Source: SAR202 cluster bacterium bin16 (GTDB taxonomy: Bacteria > Chloroflexota > Dehalococcoidia > Lucifugimonadales > Australimonadaceae). From it: DNA of 64,000 bases. Position numbers and translations under genes: made by a program. The first letter of the stretch is position 1, and each line of letters starts with the position of its first letter. The notes beneath the pieces are model-generated. The model made no database searches, had not been told where the DNA came from, and saw nothing but the letters and a program-made list of their open reading frames with translations. The stretch is taken from contig MPMJ01000001.1 in the NCBI GenBank assembly GCA_002238425.1, forward strand, positions 1 through 64,000. Reading direction: 5' to 3'. Of the stretch, positions 7,158 to 16,165 are shown piece by piece.

Positions 7158-7637
7158 GTGGTAATAGGCTCACGCATGATGCAAACCCCTGCCCTGCTCA
7201 TCATCCTGCTCACACTGCTTATCTCGGCCTGCGCGCCTGCTACCGAACCTCTCACTGCGGCCCCCGGCCTGCAACAGGTGCGTGTCTTCACTGCGTTCGA
7301 TGGAGACTCGGGCATCGCCGCGGATGCGGACGGGGAGTTCGAGTTCAGGTTGTACGGCATCGACGCACCAGAACGCGACGACGTGTCACGCGCGGCTCTG
7401 ATAGACCTTATTGCCATGTTCGGCAGCAACCTGTACGTAGAAGGAAGGGACGTGGACAAGTACGGGCGAAGAGTCGTCGTGCTCCAGACGAAAGATGCCT
7501 CACGTTTGATTAACGTCGAGATGGTGCGGCAAGGCTACGCCTATGCACTTCTCCAGTTCGGTGAGCTGGAGGGCATCGTCGCAGCCCAGGCCGAGGCTCA
7601 GGAGAATGGGCGCGGGATATGGCGTACGCCCCGGTAA
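7158..7637 (+). CDS. Thermonuclease-like (SNase) lipoprotein
   Basis: A secreted or membrane-anchored nuclease of the staphylococcal nuclease fold. An N-terminal signal peptide ends in the lipobox LLISAC, so the mature protein would be lipidated and held outside the membrane. The SNase domain shows FDGDSGIAADADGEF, RLYGIDAPERDD (catalytic Arg and Ca-binding acidic residues), KYGRRVVVL and the closing RGIWRTPR. Total 159 aa. The track start is GTG 7158. ATG 7176 or 7179 would begin directly at the signal peptide, and neither has a strong ribosome binding site, so the start is uncertain. Probable role: degrading extracellular nucleic acid for nutrients. Confidence 0.8.
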   Translation: MVIGSRMMQTPALLIILLTLLISACAPATEPLTAAPGLQQVRVFTAFDGDSGIAADADGEFEFRLYGIDAPERDDVSRAALIDLIAMFGSNLYVEGRDVDKYGRRVVVLQTKDASRLINVEMVRQGYAYALLQFGELEGIVAAQAEAQENGRGIWRTPR

Positions 7638-7668
7638 CTCCACTGAGGCGCCTTCGATCAGCCTCCCC

Positions 7669-8187
7669 TCACCCATCCCCCTTCGCCCACGCGGCGACCT
7701 CTGCATACGGTCCGCGCGTCGCCCGCGAAAGCATCCCACGCCTCGGGCCACACGCCCGGCAGTAGAGGCCCCGTAGCACGCGGAAACGGACGATGCGCAA
7801 GCCGCAGCCGGGGCACTCCAAACCGGAGCAGCGACGCTCCGCCGCAGGCTCCGGCGCGAGCGCGGGGCCACGATGCGCTGTTGCGCGCGGGTCCGCGCCC
7901 AGTTTCACCGCCCACGCCTTCCAGCGCTCGCCGTGCGGACGCCGTCCCCTTCCCACCGCAACGTGCGCCAGCTCGTGCCGCAGCGTCGCCTGCGCCTGCT
8001 CGTGGTCGAGCCACGCGGAGAGCCGGATGAGTCGCCGTTCGTGGTACGCCTTGCCGAGCACGCGCCGTAATCGGCGGGACCACTCCAGCGCCGGTTGCGG
8101 CGATATGTCGTGCTCCTCACACAACGCCGTCAGCAGGCGCTCCACCGAAGCGCGTTCGAGCGGCGAGATGGGGCGGGGCTCGCTCAC
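7669..8187 (-). CDS. SprT-like zinc metalloprotease-fold protein
   Basis: A 172-aa protein with the zinc-protease motif HELAH (residues about 71-75) followed by HGERWKAWA, the hallmark of SprT/Spartan-like domains. A C-terminal zinc ribbon has two Cys pairs (CPGCG, then CRACG). SprT-like proteins are linked to removal of DNA-protein crosslinks, but bacterial members are poorly characterised. The GTG start overlaps the stop of the endonuclease III gene (GTGA), so it is translationally coupled to a DNA-repair gene, which supports a genome-maintenance role. Confidence 0.8.
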   Translation of the reverse strand: MSEPRPISPLERASVERLLTALCEEHDISPQPALEWSRRLRRVLGKAYHERRLIRLSAWLDHEQAQATLRHELAHVAVGRGRRPHGERWKAWAVKLGADPRATAHRGPALAPEPAAERRCSGLECPGCGLRIVRFRVLRGLYCRACGPRRGMLSRATRGPYAEVAAWAKGDG

Positions 8188-8954
8188 AGCGGCTTGTGGC
8201 TGAGCGTGGCGGTCGGGACGCGCGGATCATCCTCGCGGAGATGGCGCGGACGCTCAGGGCACTGCTCGCTCAACGGGCAGGCGTGGCAGAGCGGACGCTG
8301 CGCCTTGCAGACCCGGCGCCCGTGCGTGATGAGATAGACGTGCATGTTCAGCACTCGCTCAGGCGCGATGGCCTGCTCCAGCACATCGTGCGCCTCGTCC
8401 GCCGTCACCTTCGGCCCGATGAGCGCGAGCCGCTTCGAGACGCGGTAGATGTGGGTATCCACCGCCATCGCGGGCTGCCCCATCGAGAACGACAGCACGA
8501 CGCCTGCCGTCTTCGGTCCAACGCCCGGCATGGCGCGCAGCCATGCCTTCGCCTCCTCCAGCGGCATGCGCTCGAGGAACGAGATGTCGAACCCGCCCGT
8601 GCGCTCGCGAACGGAGCTGAGCACCTGCTGGATGCGCGGCGCCTTCTGGTTGGCGAGCCCGCCGCTGCGGATCGTGTCCGCCAGGTCTGCCTCCGGCGCG
8701 TTCAGCACGTCCTCCCACGACTCGTAGCGGTCGGAGAGCGCGGCGAACGCGCGCTCCGCGTTCAGGTCGGACGTGTGCTGCGACAGGATCGTCCACACGA
8801 GTTCGGACATGCCGTCGAGCCGCTGGCGTCGACTCGGTACGCCGTAGTAGTCCTCCAGCAGGTCGTAGACCTCGTCCGGTGTGTACGGTTTGACGCCGCG
8901 CACGCTGCGCGGACGCAGCACCTTGCGGCGGGCCCTGCGCGGTGCGGTCGTCAT
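8184..8954 (-). CDS. nth: Endonuclease III family DNA glycosylase
   Basis: Base-excision repair glycosylase/AP lyase of the HhH-GPD family, 256 aa. Visible are the helix-hairpin-helix MPGVGPKTAGVV with the catalytic Lys, the catalytic Asp in AVDTHIYRVSKRL, and a C-terminal iron-sulfur loop CKAQRPLCHACPLSEQC (C-x6-C-x2-C-x5-C). The start ATG 8954 overlaps the stop of the upstream phosphatase gene (ATGA), and the stop overlaps the SprT-like start. The three genes therefore form one coupled operon. The first 25 residues are a basic extension, also seen in many Nth proteins. Exact substrate range (Nth versus a paralog) cannot be fixed by reading. Confidence 0.9.
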   Translation of the reverse strand: MTTAPRRARRKVLRPRSVRGVKPYTPDEVYDLLEDYYGVPSRRQRLDGMSELVWTILSQHTSDLNAERAFAALSDRYESWEDVLNAPEADLADTIRSGGLANQKAPRIQQVLSSVRERTGGFDISFLERMPLEEAKAWLRAMPGVGPKTAGVVLSFSMGQPAMAVDTHIYRVSKRLALIGPKVTADEAHDVLEQAIAPERVLNMHVYLITHGRRVCKAQRPLCHACPLSEQCPERPRHLREDDPRVPTATLSHKPL

Positions 8955-9565
8955 TCGATGCTCGCCAGGTGCGCCACGTCGTTGTGGGACGCCAGCCGCA
9001 CGGCCCCGTCCCCCACCTCCAGCGCCGTCAGCGAGGCGTACGTCGTCTTGATCCATTCATCGCGGTGGGACGAGTCCGGCAGGCCGTGCGCGATGGCGAC
9101 CGCCATCCGGACCGGCGAGTCGTGCGTCGCGGCGACGACCGTCCCCTCCGGGTGCGCCGCCGCCATGTCCCGGATGAAACGCTCGATGCGCCCCCGCAGC
9201 GCGGCGAGGTTCTCCCCGCCGTCGAACGTGACGTTCTGCGGCTCGGTGCGCCATCGGTGCAGCAGGTCAGGATCGTCCCGCATCACGTCGGCGACGAACG
9301 CGCCCGCGTACCGTCCGTAGTCGAGGTCGCGCAGCAGTTGGCGTCGGCGTACGGGCAGACCGAGCGTATCGGCAAGCGGTTGGGCGGTCTGGCGGGCGCG
9401 CCACGCGGGCGAGGCGTAGACGGCGGTGATGGGCTCGGCGGCGAGGCGTTCGGTCAGCGCGGCGACCTGAGCCCTGCCCACCTCGTCCAGTCCGCCGCCG
9501 CCCTGCACGCGGCCTTGCACGTTCCACGAGGTGCGGCCATGGCGAACGAAGATCAAGCGAAGCAT
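8951..9565 (-). CDS. Histidine phosphatase family protein
   Basis: A 204-aa phosphoglycerate-mutase-like phosphatase. The catalytic RHG motif is in LIFVRHGRTSWN, the conserved Arg and Glu follow in YASPAWRARQTAQP, and the second His is in VVAATHDSPVRMA. Substrates of this family range from sugar phosphates to alpha-ribazole phosphate, and the sequence does not decide. It is first in a three-gene overlapping operon with endonuclease III and the SprT-like gene. A second member of the family lies at 16907-17545. Confidence 0.87.
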   Translation of the reverse strand: MLRLIFVRHGRTSWNVQGRVQGGGGLDEVGRAQVAALTERLAAEPITAVYASPAWRARQTAQPLADTLGLPVRRRQLLRDLDYGRYAGAFVADVMRDDPDLLHRWRTEPQNVTFDGGENLAALRGRIERFIRDMAAAHPEGTVVAATHDSPVRMAVAIAHGLPDSSHRDEWIKTTYASLTALEVGDGAVRLASHNDVAHLASIE

Positions 9566-9614
9566 GGGTCAGGATTGTAGCGCGGTCGAACCGTTCGTGG
9601 TGAGCCTGAAGCCC

Positions 9615-10334
9615 TCACTGGATGTACTCGCGGACGGCTTCGCCGTAACGCTCGTCGAAGGCATGGCGGAGGCGGTCGAAGAGGGCGCGGTACTCCGGGG
9701 AGTCGAGAGCGTCCGTGGTCATGATGACGGCGTCCTCGTGGTTGTCGGCGTAGTAGCGGCGCCGGATACCCGCCTCGTGGAAGCCGTACTTGGCATAGAG
9801 CGCTATCGCGGGCTCGTTGGAGACGCGCGCCTCCAGCGTCACGACCTGCGCGCCGCGCGCCATCCCCATCTCGATCGCGCCGATGACCAGCAACTCGCCG
9901 AGTCCCCGCCGACGATAATCCTCCCTCACCGCTATCGAGACGATGTGCGCCTCGCCCGCCATGTGCCACACGCCGAGGAACCCGGCGAGGAACCGCCGCC
10001 GCTCCGGCGGCTCCGGCTTGTTGCGCCGGCAGAGGACCACCCGCCCCCCCGGCGGCTCGGGCTTGTTGCGGCGGAAGAGGCGGCGGAGCGCGCCCTGGTT
10101 GCGCTTGACGGTGAGGTACTCCCCGTCCCGCACGCAGACGAGGTACTCCGCGGTGCGGTTCCGCATCTCGCGGCGGTAGTTGGTGGGAGGCCAGAGCGTG
10201 GGAAACGCTTCGCGCTCCATCGCCCCGACCTGGTCGAGGTCGTCCCAGTCCATAGGGCGCAATGAGTAGGGGAGCACTGCTTCTCGGCGCACGTCGTCAG
10301 AACCACCTGCAGGGAACGCCTCCGATTCTAGCAC
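9615..10334 (-). CDS. GNAT acetyltransferase, RimI-like, with internal repeat
   Basis: A 239-aa GNAT-fold N-acetyltransferase similar to ribosomal-protein alanine acetyltransferase. The acetyl-CoA loop is VREDYRRRGLGELLVIGAIE, followed by LEARVSNEPAIALYAKYGF, typical of RimI. In the middle is an unusual 15-residue tandem duplication in which RRNKPEPP occurs twice (DNA period 45 bp, about 10006-10080). It falls in a loop between strands and makes the protein longer than RimI (about 150 aa). The start is uncertain: GTG 10334 or a later GTG. The substrate is unknown. Confidence 0.78.
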   Translation of the reverse strand: MLESEAFPAGGSDDVRREAVLPYSLRPMDWDDLDQVGAMEREAFPTLWPPTNYRREMRNRTAEYLVCVRDGEYLTVKRNQGALRRLFRRNKPEPPGGRVVLCRRNKPEPPERRRFLAGFLGVWHMAGEAHIVSIAVREDYRRRGLGELLVIGAIEMGMARGAQVVTLEARVSNEPAIALYAKYGFHEAGIRRRYYADNHEDAVIMTTDALDSPEYRALFDRLRHAFDERYGEAVREYIQ

Positions 10335-10482
10335 CAGCTCATGGAACGGGGGATCCAGGACGCCCCGTCTCTGTAGCCATCACTCCTACTGCAAAGCAGC
10401 AGTCTCACCGCCTTAACGAGTCCTTAAAGGTGGCGTATACTAGGCAGGATTCGTACCCTCGCTACCCGCCCCTGAACCCTCG

Positions 10483-12273
10483 ATGCGAAGAATCCTCTGG
10501 CGCATAACGAAACTCGCCGCCCTCGAGAAGGGGCGGCTCATCATAGCCTGGGTTTCGCTCATCACCGCATCCGTGCTCTTCCTCTCGGTGCCCCGGCTGG
10601 TGGGCACAGCGGTCGACGCCGCGGTCGGCGCCGACGGGCAGGGAGACAGCAGCGACCTCGTACGGTTGGGCCTGTTGGTGATCGGCGTCATCGCCGCACG
10701 GAGCGTCTTCAACTACGGAAACCTCTATATGGCGGAGGCCGTTTCCCAACGTGTCGCCTACCGCATCCGCAACATGCTGTACGACAAGCTGCAGCATCTG
10801 AGTTTCGCGTTCCACGACCGCGAGCACACCGGCAACCTCATGTCCAAGTCCACGGTGGACGTGGAGATGACGCGGATGTTCGTGAGCATGGGGCTCATCC
10901 GCGCTGGGCAGATCGTCCTGTTCACCGCAGGCTCCGCGACGATGATGATGCTGACGGACGTGCCGCTCGCGCTCATCAGCCTCTCCTTCGCTCCCATCAT
11001 CGCCGCGCGCGCCATCTGGGCGAGCAGGCGGATGCGCCACATGTGGCTCCAGACACAGATAGAGATGGGCAAGCTCACCACCGTGCTGCAGGAGAACCTC
11101 TCCGGCCAGCGCGTCGTCAAGGCATTCGGCGCGGAGGACCACGAAAAGCGCAAGTTCCGGGCACAGAACGACGAGGTGTTCAACCGCACGTTCGAAGTGC
11201 AGAAGGCCCAGTCCTTCAACACCTCGCTCATGCAGATCGTCTTCTGGAGTGCTTCCGGCGTCATCCTCTGGTTCGGCGGGAGGGCCGTCATCGAAGGGCG
11301 CATGACGCCGGGCGAACTGACGGAGTTCTTCCTCTACATCAGCCTGCTCGTGCAGCCCATCCGCATGCTCGGCTTCCTCGTCAACACGTTCGCCCGGGCG
11401 GCGTCCGCCGGCGAGCGCGTGTTCGCGGTGCTCGACGCCGACTCGCCGGTGCGGGACCTGCCGGAGGCAGCCCCCATCGGGAACGTGCGCGGCCACGTGC
11501 GGTTCGAGAACGTCTCCTTCAGCTACACCAACCGGGAAGCCGTGCGGAACGTCTCGTTCGAGGCGGAGCCGGGGCAGGTAACTGCGCTCATGGGCGCACC
11601 GGGTTCCGGCAAGACGACACTGATGAGCCTGCTCGCGCGCTTCTACGACCCGGACAGCGGGCGCGTCACCATAGACGGCAAGGACATCCGCGAGTGCCAA
11701 CTCGCCTCGCTCCGGTCGGCCATCGGCATCGTGCAGCAGGACGTCTTCCTCTTCAGCGCGACGGTGGCGGAGAACATCGCCTACGGCCGCGAGGACGCGA
11801 CGATGGACGACATCATCACCGCCGCCAGGACCGCCCAGATCCACGATGAGATCATGGCGCTGCCGGAAGGCTACGAGACGGTCATCGGCGAGCGGGGCGT
11901 CTCGCTCTCCGGCGGCCAGCGGCAGCGGCTCTCCATCGCGCGGACGCTGGCGCTCGACCCGCCGATACTCGTACTCGACGACTCGACGTCGAGCGTCGAC
12001 GCCGGCACGGAGTCGGGTATCCAGGACGCGATGGCGGAGGTGGTGAAGGACCGGACGACGTTCATCATCGCGCACCGGCTCTCGTCCATCCAGCACGCCG
12101 GACTCGTCATCGTGATGCAGAACGGTGAGATCGGCGAGATGGGGTCGCCTGACGAGTTGATCGAGTCGGGCGGGCTGTTCACGCACGTAACGGAGTTGCA
12201 GTACGCCACCAGCCTGAACGGCGTCGCCGCTGTGCGCATGGGTTCGCCCGCGCAGAGGAGAGCCACGCCATGA
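10483..12273 (+). CDS. ABC exporter half-transporter, subunit with degenerate catalytic site
   Basis: A 596-aa type IV ABC exporter half with six membrane helices in the N-terminal half and one nucleotide-binding domain. Walker A is GAPGSGKTT (Lys near 377), the signature LSGGQRQR is canonical (near 475), and Walker B is ILVLDDS. The catalytic Glu is thus replaced by Asp (residue 500). It overlaps the next exporter gene by ATGA, and the partner has the complementary defects, so the two form a heterodimer. The exported substrate (drug, lipid or peptide) is unknown. Confidence 0.93.
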   Translation: MRRILWRITKLAALEKGRLIIAWVSLITASVLFLSVPRLVGTAVDAAVGADGQGDSSDLVRLGLLVIGVIAARSVFNYGNLYMAEAVSQRVAYRIRNMLYDKLQHLSFAFHDREHTGNLMSKSTVDVEMTRMFVSMGLIRAGQIVLFTAGSATMMMLTDVPLALISLSFAPIIAARAIWASRRMRHMWLQTQIEMGKLTTVLQENLSGQRVVKAFGAEDHEKRKFRAQNDEVFNRTFEVQKAQSFNTSLMQIVFWSASGVILWFGGRAVIEGRMTPGELTEFFLYISLLVQPIRMLGFLVNTFARAASAGERVFAVLDADSPVRDLPEAAPIGNVRGHVRFENVSFSYTNREAVRNVSFEAEPGQVTALMGAPGSGKTTLMSLLARFYDPDSGRVTIDGKDIRECQLASLRSAIGIVQQDVFLFSATVAENIAYGREDATMDDIITAARTAQIHDEIMALPEGYETVIGERGVSLSGGQRQRLSIARTLALDPPILVLDDSTSSVDAGTESGIQDAMAEVVKDRTTFIIAHRLSSIQHAGLVIVMQNGEIGEMGSPDELIESGGLFTHVTELQYATSLNGVAAVRMGSPAQRRATP

Positions 12274-14147
12274 TGATGAACACGGGCGGCGGCAACTGGA
12301 TGACCCGCGGCCAGCAGGGCGACATCGACGAAGACGGCACGAAACTGTACGACCAGCGTGTCATCCTGCGCATGCTCAAGTACGTACGCCCGTACAAGTT
12401 TCCGGTATTCCTCGCCATGCTGGCCGTGGTCGTCTACACCGGCGCGACGGTCGCGATACCGCTCATCATCGCCATAGGGATAGACCGCTACATCGAGAAC
12501 GGCGACGTCTCGGGGCTCAACACGCTCGCCATCTGGTTCGGTGTCGTGCTGGTGGTGCACTACGCCGCGAACTACACGCACCAGGTGCTGTTGGCGCGCG
12601 TAAGCCAGCGCGTCATCTACGACCTGCGAAACGACCTCTTCAAACACCTGCAGGACCTGCCGATGTCGTTCCACAACCGGCACAAGGTCGGCTCCGTGAT
12701 GTCGCGCGCCCAGAACGACGTCTACCAGTTGCAGGAGTTCCTGGACATCGTCGTGTTGAGCATCGGCGACCTGCTGAGCCTCAGCGGCATCATCGCATTC
12801 ATGCTCGTCCGGGACTGGCAACTGTCCCTCCTTTCGTTCGCCAGCCTGCCCGTGCTGATGGTCATCATCTGGGTGTGGCAGAGGCACGCACGCCCGGCGT
12901 TCCTGCGCGTCCGCGTCGCCATCTCGCAGGTGAACGCATCGCTCGCCGAGAACCTGGACGGCGTGCGCGTCGTGCAGAGTATGAACCGCCAGAAGACGAA
13001 CATGACGGCGTTCGACGGGCTCAACGACCGCCACCTCCAGACGAACCTGCGCGCCCAGCGGCTCGCCTCTTCGCTCATGCCGGTGGTCGAGATGTTCATG
13101 TCGTTCAGCCTCGCCGCGACCATCATCTTCGGCGGGAGGCTCGTGCTCGGCGGAACGCTGGGCGCCGGTCAGCTCGTGCAGTTCACCCTCTACATTCAAC
13201 GCTTCTACGACCCGATCCGAAGCCTGACGATGCAGTTCACGCAACTGCAGCGCGCGATGGCTTCCGGAGCGCGCATCTTCGACCTGCTGGACACCGAGCC
13301 GGACCTGGTCGACGCACCCGATGCCAGGCCGATGCCGCAGATCCAGGGCGCGATCCGCTACGAGAACGTGTCGTTCGCGTACGAGCCAGGCAAGTTCGTG
13401 TTGAACGACGTGGACCTGGACGTGCAGCCCGGCGAGACCATCGCGTTCGTGGGACGCACGGGCGCAGGCAAGACGACGATGGCCGCGCTCGTCTCCCGCT
13501 TCTTCGACGTGGTCGGCGGGCGCATCACGATCGACGGCCACGACGTGCGCGACGTGACGCGCGAGTCGCTCGCGAAGCAGATGGGCATCGTGCTGCAGGA
13601 GCCGTTCCAGTTCTCCGGCACCATCATGGACAACATCCGCTACAACCACCCCGAGGCGAGCGACGAGACGGTGTACGAGGCCGCGAAAGCCGTGGGCCTG
13701 CACGACCACATCGCGAGCCTGCGGGACGGATACGAGACGATGATGGAGGAGCGCGGCGGCAACATGAGCCTCGGCCAGCGACAGCTCGTCAGCTTCGCCC
13801 GCGCGCTCGTCGCGGACCCGCGTATCATCGTGCTCGACGAAGCGACGGCGAGCGTCGACACGCAAACGGAGCAGCTGATCCAGCAGGCGATAGGCAGGAT
13901 GCTGCACGGGCGGACGGCCATCGTCATCGCGCACCGGCTCTCCACCATCCGCAACGCGGACAAGATCGTGGTGATGGAAAAGGGGCGCATCGTTGAGCTG
14001 GGCAACCACGACGAACTGGTCGCGCTCGGCGGGCTGTACGCACAGCAGCACGAGCTGCACGCGCGCCTCGCGGCGTCGGGCGCGAAGCGGGACTACGCCC
14101 CCACCAACGAGTTCGACGACGAAGTCCCCGGCCTCGCCCCTGCGTAA
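12270..14147 (+). CDS. ABC exporter half-transporter, subunit with intact catalytic Glu
   Basis: A 625-aa partner of the preceding ABC half-transporter, translationally coupled by ATGA (start 12270, or the ATGs at 12273/12276), with GAGGAG upstream. Six membrane helices precede the nucleotide-binding domain. Walker A is GRTGAGKTT, Walker B IIVLDEATASVD keeps the catalytic Glu (524), but the signature is NMSLGQRQL instead of LSGGQ. In the heterodimer, this Walker site pairs with the partner's intact LSGGQ to make one competent ATP site. The other site is degenerate on both sides, as known for TM287/288, LmrCD and BmrCD. Confidence 0.93.
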   Translation: MMMNTGGGNWMTRGQQGDIDEDGTKLYDQRVILRMLKYVRPYKFPVFLAMLAVVVYTGATVAIPLIIAIGIDRYIENGDVSGLNTLAIWFGVVLVVHYAANYTHQVLLARVSQRVIYDLRNDLFKHLQDLPMSFHNRHKVGSVMSRAQNDVYQLQEFLDIVVLSIGDLLSLSGIIAFMLVRDWQLSLLSFASLPVLMVIIWVWQRHARPAFLRVRVAISQVNASLAENLDGVRVVQSMNRQKTNMTAFDGLNDRHLQTNLRAQRLASSLMPVVEMFMSFSLAATIIFGGRLVLGGTLGAGQLVQFTLYIQRFYDPIRSLTMQFTQLQRAMASGARIFDLLDTEPDLVDAPDARPMPQIQGAIRYENVSFAYEPGKFVLNDVDLDVQPGETIAFVGRTGAGKTTMAALVSRFFDVVGGRITIDGHDVRDVTRESLAKQMGIVLQEPFQFSGTIMDNIRYNHPEASDETVYEAAKAVGLHDHIASLRDGYETMMEERGGNMSLGQRQLVSFARALVADPRIIVLDEATASVDTQTEQLIQQAIGRMLHGRTAIVIAHRLSTIRNADKIVVMEKGRIVELGNHDELVALGGLYAQQHELHARLAASGAKRDYAPTNEFDDEVPGLAPA

Positions 14148-14163
14148 GAGAGTGGGGCAGGCC

Positions 14164-14373
14164 ATGAAACCGGTAGTGAGATACTTCGAGGATACGGACA
14201 CACTGTCGGTTGACCTTGCGAGCCGCCCTGCCACCGAAGCAGAAGAAGTTGCCGAAGACGTCATCATCGATTTCGACAGCGATGGAAACGTGGTGGGGTT
14301 CACCATTGAACACGCCAGCCGCCTGCTCGGCCCGGCACTGAACGCCAAGCGCACTGCACACGCCCGGCGCTAG
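14164..14373 (+). CDS. DUF2283 family protein
   Basis: A 69-aa protein beginning MKPVVRYFEDTDTLSVDLAS, with EDVIIDFDSDGNVVGFTIEHAS. This is the standard DUF2283 pattern, a small beta-rich protein of unknown function that is frequent in Chloroflexota and cyanobacteria and is sometimes found beside toxin genes. The start is the internal ATG at 14164, after a GTGGGG element; the track ORF extends falsely upstream. It lies 16 bases after the ABC exporter gene, but no toxin partner is seen. Confidence 0.75.
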   Translation: MKPVVRYFEDTDTLSVDLASRPATEAEEVAEDVIIDFDSDGNVVGFTIEHASRLLGPALNAKRTAHARR

Positions 14374-14518
14374 CGCCGGATCAGCCACGCCCTACCCACA
14401 GGCGAGGATCTCCCTCCCTGACGCTGCTTCACCGACGCCCGGCCATTGCGCCGGTAACGCCGCCTCTCCTACCCTGTACGCTCGCGCCAAGCGCAATCCC
14501 AGAACACAGAGGCACGCC

Positions 14519-15865
14519 GTGGCTGAACCCTACGAACTGACCCTCACGCAGGCCGCCGCCGAGATCGCGGCAGGGCGGCTCTCATCCGTCGAACTGACTG
14601 AGTCGCTGCTCGCCCGCATCGAAGCGCTGGAGCCCCGACTGCAGGCGTGGGCGACGCTCCTGCCGGAGCAGGCGCTCGCTGCCGCCCGCGCCGCCGACGC
14701 CGCATCTGACGGCTCGCGCGGCCCGCTCGCGGGCGTCCCCTACGGCGCGAAGGACATCTTCGACACGGCAGGCATCCGCACGGCGGCAGGCTCGAAGATA
14801 TGGGCCGAGCGCGTTCCCGACGCAGACGCCGCGCCCATCGCGCTCGCGCGCAACGCGGGCGCGGTGCTGCTGGGCAAGCTGCACACGACCGAATTCGCCG
14901 ATGGCGATCCTGCGCCCTGCTTCAACCCCTGGAACGCCGAGCACACACCCGGCGGCTCCAGCACCGGCTCCGGCGTCGCGGTCGCGGCGCGCATGGTGCC
15001 GTGGGCGTTTGGCTCGCAGACCGTCGGCTCCGTGCTGCGCCCCGCCGCATACAACGGCGTCGTGGGCTTCAAGCCGACGTTCGGACGCATCCCGCGCCTC
15101 GGCGTCGTGCCGATGGCCACCTCGTTCGACCACGTCGGCGTGCTCGTGCGAAGCGTCGAGGACGTCGCGCTGCTGCTGAGCGTCCTCGCGCAGCACGACC
15201 CGGACGACCCGTACTGCGCAGACGTTCCGGCCGACGATTACCTCGCAGCCGTAAGCGGCGACCTGCCCGCGCCGCGCCTCGGCCTCGTGCGGGGCTGGTT
15301 CGCGAACGAGTCCGACGCCGAGACGCGCCTCCTGATGGAGGAGACGGCACAGGAACTCGCGAAAGCGGGCGCCATCGTGGAGGAGGTCGACCCCGGCGTC
15401 GACTTCGCGCGTGCCTACGCCTCGCACCGCATCATGCAGGAATCGGAGATGGCCGTCTGGCACACCCCGCTCTACACCGGCAACGAGGAGCTCTACGGCC
15501 CGAAGATTACCGTCTACATCGAGAACGGTTTCTCGCACACCGCGCGGGACTACGTCGCGGCGTCGGACTACCGTCGTGAGGTGCAATGCATGGCGGCGAG
15601 CGCGATGGAACAGGTGGACGCCCTCATCATGCCGACCGCCTCCGGCCCTCCTCCCCGCGACCGCACGCAGACCGGCGACACGCGCTTCCAGAGTCCATGG
15701 AGCTACACGGGGTTCCCCAGCATCTCGGTGCCCATCGGGCTGGCCAGCGACGGCCTTCCGCTCGGCGCGCAACTGGCGTGCGGCCCGTTCCGCGAAGCCC
15801 AACTGCTGCGCGCCGCGGCATGGGTCGAGCAGGCGCTGGGCGTCGAACTCAACCCTCCGCTCTAA
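14519..15865 (+). CDS. Amidase signature family hydrolase
   Basis: A 448-aa amidase with a Ser-cisSer-Lys catalytic triad. The Lys is in GVPYGAKDIFDTAG, the cis-Ser in the glycine/serine-rich PGGSSTGSGVAVAARM, and the nucleophilic Ser in GSQTVGSVLRPAAYNG. The signature ends with GVVGFKPTFGRIPRLGVV. The family includes amide, nitrile-pathway and aryl-acylamide hydrolases as well as GatA. It is probably not GatA, because gatB/gatC are absent and the C-terminal part differs. The start is GTG with AGAGG upstream. Likely role: hydrolysis of carbon-nitrogen bonds in organic matter. Confidence 0.9.
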   Translation: MAEPYELTLTQAAAEIAAGRLSSVELTESLLARIEALEPRLQAWATLLPEQALAAARAADAASDGSRGPLAGVPYGAKDIFDTAGIRTAAGSKIWAERVPDADAAPIALARNAGAVLLGKLHTTEFADGDPAPCFNPWNAEHTPGGSSTGSGVAVAARMVPWAFGSQTVGSVLRPAAYNGVVGFKPTFGRIPRLGVVPMATSFDHVGVLVRSVEDVALLLSVLAQHDPDDPYCADVPADDYLAAVSGDLPAPRLGLVRGWFANESDAETRLLMEETAQELAKAGAIVEEVDPGVDFARAYASHRIMQESEMAVWHTPLYTGNEELYGPKITVYIENGFSHTARDYVAASDYRREVQCMAASAMEQVDALIMPTASGPPPRDRTQTGDTRFQSPWSYTGFPSISVPIGLASDGLPLGAQLACGPFREAQLLRAAAWVEQALGVELNPPL

Positions 15866-15902
15866 GGAGCGGGGGCGAGAGAGTCACGGTCGGTGATGGA
15901 GA

Positions 15903-16037
15903 TCAGCGGACGCGCTTGGTGAACCCGAAGCGGACGCGCTTGCCGTTGCGCGTCTCGTCCTTCTTGCTGACCCGCGCGACGAACTGCTCGGTCGTCTCGG
16001 CGGGTTTCTCTTTCTTCGCTTTCTTGATGCGGGGCAT
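15903..16037 (-). CDS. Small basic hypothetical protein
   Basis: A 44-codon ORF, MPRIKKAKKEKPAETTEQFV through RVRFGFTKRVR, Lys/Arg-rich at both ends. No family is recognised and the ribosome binding site is weak. It lies in the otherwise empty 300 bases between the amidase and the HEPN pair. The composition looks protein-like, but the gene is unproven. Confidence 0.35.
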   Translation of the reverse strand: MPRIKKAKKEKPAETTEQFVARVSKKDETRNGKRVRFGFTKRVR

Positions 16038-16165
16038 GGTTTGCTCGCTACTGAGTGAGGTGTGCGGGAGAGAGTATACCAGCACGGGGGTTGCGCCATC
16101 AGTCCGTTCCGCAGACAGGCAGCGCGGGATATGATGTGTAGGCGAACCAGCTGGAGGATCGTACA

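Noticed and set aside
11871-14354. Very long antisense ORF (827 aa, minus) across the ABC exporter genes
   Set aside because: It mirrors the codon periodicity of high-GC genes on the plus strand, has Arg/His-rich composition with no domain, and the plus frames encode clear ABC transporters. The 10462-12186 minus ORF is rejected for the same reason.
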